Positions 5,776 to 6,318 of a DNA stretch of 6,318 bases are shown in pieces. The notes under the pieces are model-generated. The model saw only the letters and a list, made by a program, of their open reading frames with translations. It was not told where the DNA came from and did not search any database. Numbering within the stretch: position 1 is the first letter of the stretch; each line of letters begins with the position of its first letter. Origin of the DNA: Acidobacteriaceae bacterium (lineage in GTDB: Bacteria; Acidobacteriota; Terriglobia; Terriglobales; Acidobacteriaceae); NCBI GenBank assembly GCA_030040175.1, contig JASHUF010000510.1:1-6318 (forward strand), written 5' to 3'. A program made the position numbers and the translations under genes.

Positions 5776-6318
5776 ATGCGAGCGAAGACGGCAGTTGTGC
5801 TGGGCGCCCAGTGGGGCGATGAAGGCAAGGGCAAGATTGTGGACGCGCTCAGCGAGCGATTCTCCGCCGTGGCGCGCTACGCGGGCGGGCACAACGCCGG
5901 GCACACGGTAATCATCGGGGAGCAGAAGTTCGTTCTGCAGCTCATTCCCTGCGGGGTTTTGCGCAGGGGATGCAAGGGCGTGATCGGCAACGGCGTGGTG
6001 CTCGACCCGCTGGCTTTTTTGAAAGAGGTTGCGCATCTGCGCGCGCTGGGCGTCGACGTCGACCGGCAGCTTTTCGTCTCCAACCGCGCGCAGGTGATTC
6101 TGCCTTACCATCGCATGATCGAGCTGGCGGCCGAGAGCGCGCCGGGACGGAAGAAGATCGGCACCACCAGCCGCGGCATCGGGCCGGCGTACGAGGACAA
6201 GATGGCGCGCAGCGGGCTGCGCGTGGTGGATTTGCTGCATCCGGCGCTGCTGAAGGCGCATATTGAGGCCGCCTGCGCGGAGAAAAACGCCATTGCGCAT
6301 GCGCTGTTCGGGACCGAT
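5776..6318 (+). CDS. purA: Adenylosuccinate synthetase, 5' part
   Basis: PurA condenses IMP with aspartate using GTP to make adenylosuccinate, the first committed step to AMP, in the cytoplasm. The window holds the first 181 codons of a protein usually about 430 residues long, and the frame is open to the edge. Motifs: the P-loop GDEGKGK (14-20) with presumed catalytic D15, [11 protein letters not shown] (35-45) with presumed catalytic H43, GNGVVLDP (71-78), and the IMP-binding segment [18 protein letters not shown] (128-145). ATG 5776 gives the N-terminus [20 protein letters not shown], which matches the usual length before the P-loop, but its ribosome binding site is weak. The in-frame ATG 5731 has GAGGG 5 bases upstream and would add 15 residues that look unlike the family. 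An ATG at 5765 is out of frame. It is divergent from mutL. Confidence 0.96.
   Translation, partial: MRAKTAVVLGAQWGDEGKGKIVDALSERFSAVARYAGGHNAGHTVIIGEQKFVLQLIPCGVLRRGCKGVIGNGVVLDPLAFLKEVAHLRALGVDVDRQLFVSNRAQVILPYHRMIELAAESAPGRKKIGTTSRGIGPAYEDKMARSGLRVVDLLHPALLKAHIEAACAEKNAIAHALFGTD

Noticed and set aside
5487..5834. N-terminal extension of the mutL frame by 116 codons
   Set aside because: MutL homology begins at MGRIRILPDQ; the extension has no family resemblance and runs antisense into purA.

Overview
This GC-rich window (roughly two thirds G+C by eye) looks like ordinary chromosomal housekeeping DNA. The style of the MutL, cytidylate kinase and PurA proteins, together with alanine-, proline- and arginine-rich accessory regions, suggests an acidobacterium (Acidobacteriota, Terriglobia-like). 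That placement is inference from recalled protein style, not from a search. I see no mobile element, CRISPR array, tRNA or rRNA.

Layout: four genes lie on the minus strand and one on the plus strand. Reading the minus strand from right to left they are: mutL (DNA mismatch repair, 689 residues); a 250-base gap with small hairpins; a 546-residue protein with a folded N-terminal half that tentatively resembles winged-helix/AlkZ-related proteins and a very basic, disordered C-terminal half; cmk (cytidylate kinase), which starts inside the stop codon of the previous gene (ATGA overlap); and, after an 82-base gap, a zinc-ribbon membrane protein that runs off the left edge. On the right, divergent from mutL across a 289-base intergenic region, is the 5' part of purA (adenylosuccinate synthetase), which runs off the right edge.

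Functionally the window mixes DNA maintenance (MutL, possibly the winged-helix-like protein) with nucleotide supply (Cmk makes CDP/dCDP, PurA commits IMP to AMP). MutL has the endonuclease-type C-terminal domain and a sliding-clamp-binding motif, as expected of bacteria that lack MutH. The least explained element is the 546-residue protein, translationally coupled to cmk and carrying a basic tail of about 260 residues. The mutL-purA intergenic region holds a perfect 10-bp inverted repeat, a 9-bp direct repeat spaced 21 bp apart, and a small hairpin that would cover a Shine-Dalgarno sequence upstream of purA. I did not find convincing evidence of a new multi-gene system.
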